14,630 nt of DNA from Oscillospiraceae bacterium (lineage in GTDB: Bacteria > Bacillota_A > Clostridia > Oscillospirales > Oscillospiraceae), in assembly GCA_017455225.1 (NCBI GenBank), contig JAFTBL010000229.1, forward strand, positions 1 through 14,630. Reading direction: 5' to 3'. The notes below the pieces were generated by a model. It saw only the letters and a list, made by a program, of their open reading frames with translations. It ran no database searches and was not told where the DNA came from. Below, in pieces: positions 14,594-14,630 of this stretch. Each line of letters begins with the position of its first letter. Within the stretch, counting starts at the first letter, position 1. Position numbers and translations under genes: made by a program.

Positions 14594-14630
14594 ATGACTG
14601 AGCAAGCGCTGTGCCGCACTGCCATCGACA
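14594..14630 (+). CDS. Start of the next gene in the SGNH operon, truncated by the window edge
   Basis: ATG at 14594 is preceded by AGGAGG with 8 bases spacing, 18 bases after the SGNH stop. Only twelve residues are visible (MTEQALCRTAID), too few to assign a family. It is probably in the same transcript as the SGNH hydrolase. Confidence 0.7.
   Translation, partial: MTEQALCRTAID

Overview
The window reads as chromosome from a GC-rich, spore-forming Clostridia, most like the gut Oscillospiraceae. Supporting signs are strong GC3 bias in most genes, AGGAGG-type ribosome binding sites, TTGACA/TATAAT-type promoters, a YaaH/SleL-type LysM-GH18 enzyme (a spore-cortex family), and a secreted leucine-rich-repeat protein of the gut-Firmicute type with dockerin-like repeats. 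The species cannot be named from the sequence.

Layout. 1-2714 (minus): a secreted LRR_5 protein with a dockerin-like tail, followed at its stop codon by a strongly GC3-biased reading frame that leaves the window and resembles the end of a BMP-family substrate-binding protein. 2811-3648 (minus): uridine phosphorylase with a clear sigma-A promoter. 3780-4040 (plus): a small lipoprotein. It converges on feoB (4082-5992, minus) across a long bidirectional terminator. feoB diverges from the LysM-GH18 gene (6096-7367, plus). 7407-11609: an operon of a MarR repressor and two ABC exporter half-transporters, with overlapping genes, a perfect operator on the promoter and a strong terminator. 11612-12688: a divergent pair in a lower-GC island, made of a zinc-ribbon/glycine-rich protein (minus) and a 75-residue XRE regulator (plus), with a perfect 20-bp palindrome and a degenerate second copy between them. 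12787-13833: a GpsA-like dehydrogenase with its own promoter. 13844-14630: an SGNH hydrolase with an unusual palindromic leader, then the start of another gene in the same transcript.

How the genes work together. The MarR-ABC-ABC operon looks like a self-repressed efflux system. Its two ATPase halves carry complementary defects, which predicts a heterodimer with one working and one degenerate ATP site. FeoB (ferrous iron uptake), Udp (nucleoside salvage) and the GH18 protein are independent single-gene units. The most unusual locus is the XRE/zinc-ribbon pair. It is compact, compositionally foreign and has a self-contained operator arrangement, and the effector belongs to no family I recognise. 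No tRNA, rRNA, CRISPR array, transposase or phage gene was seen.
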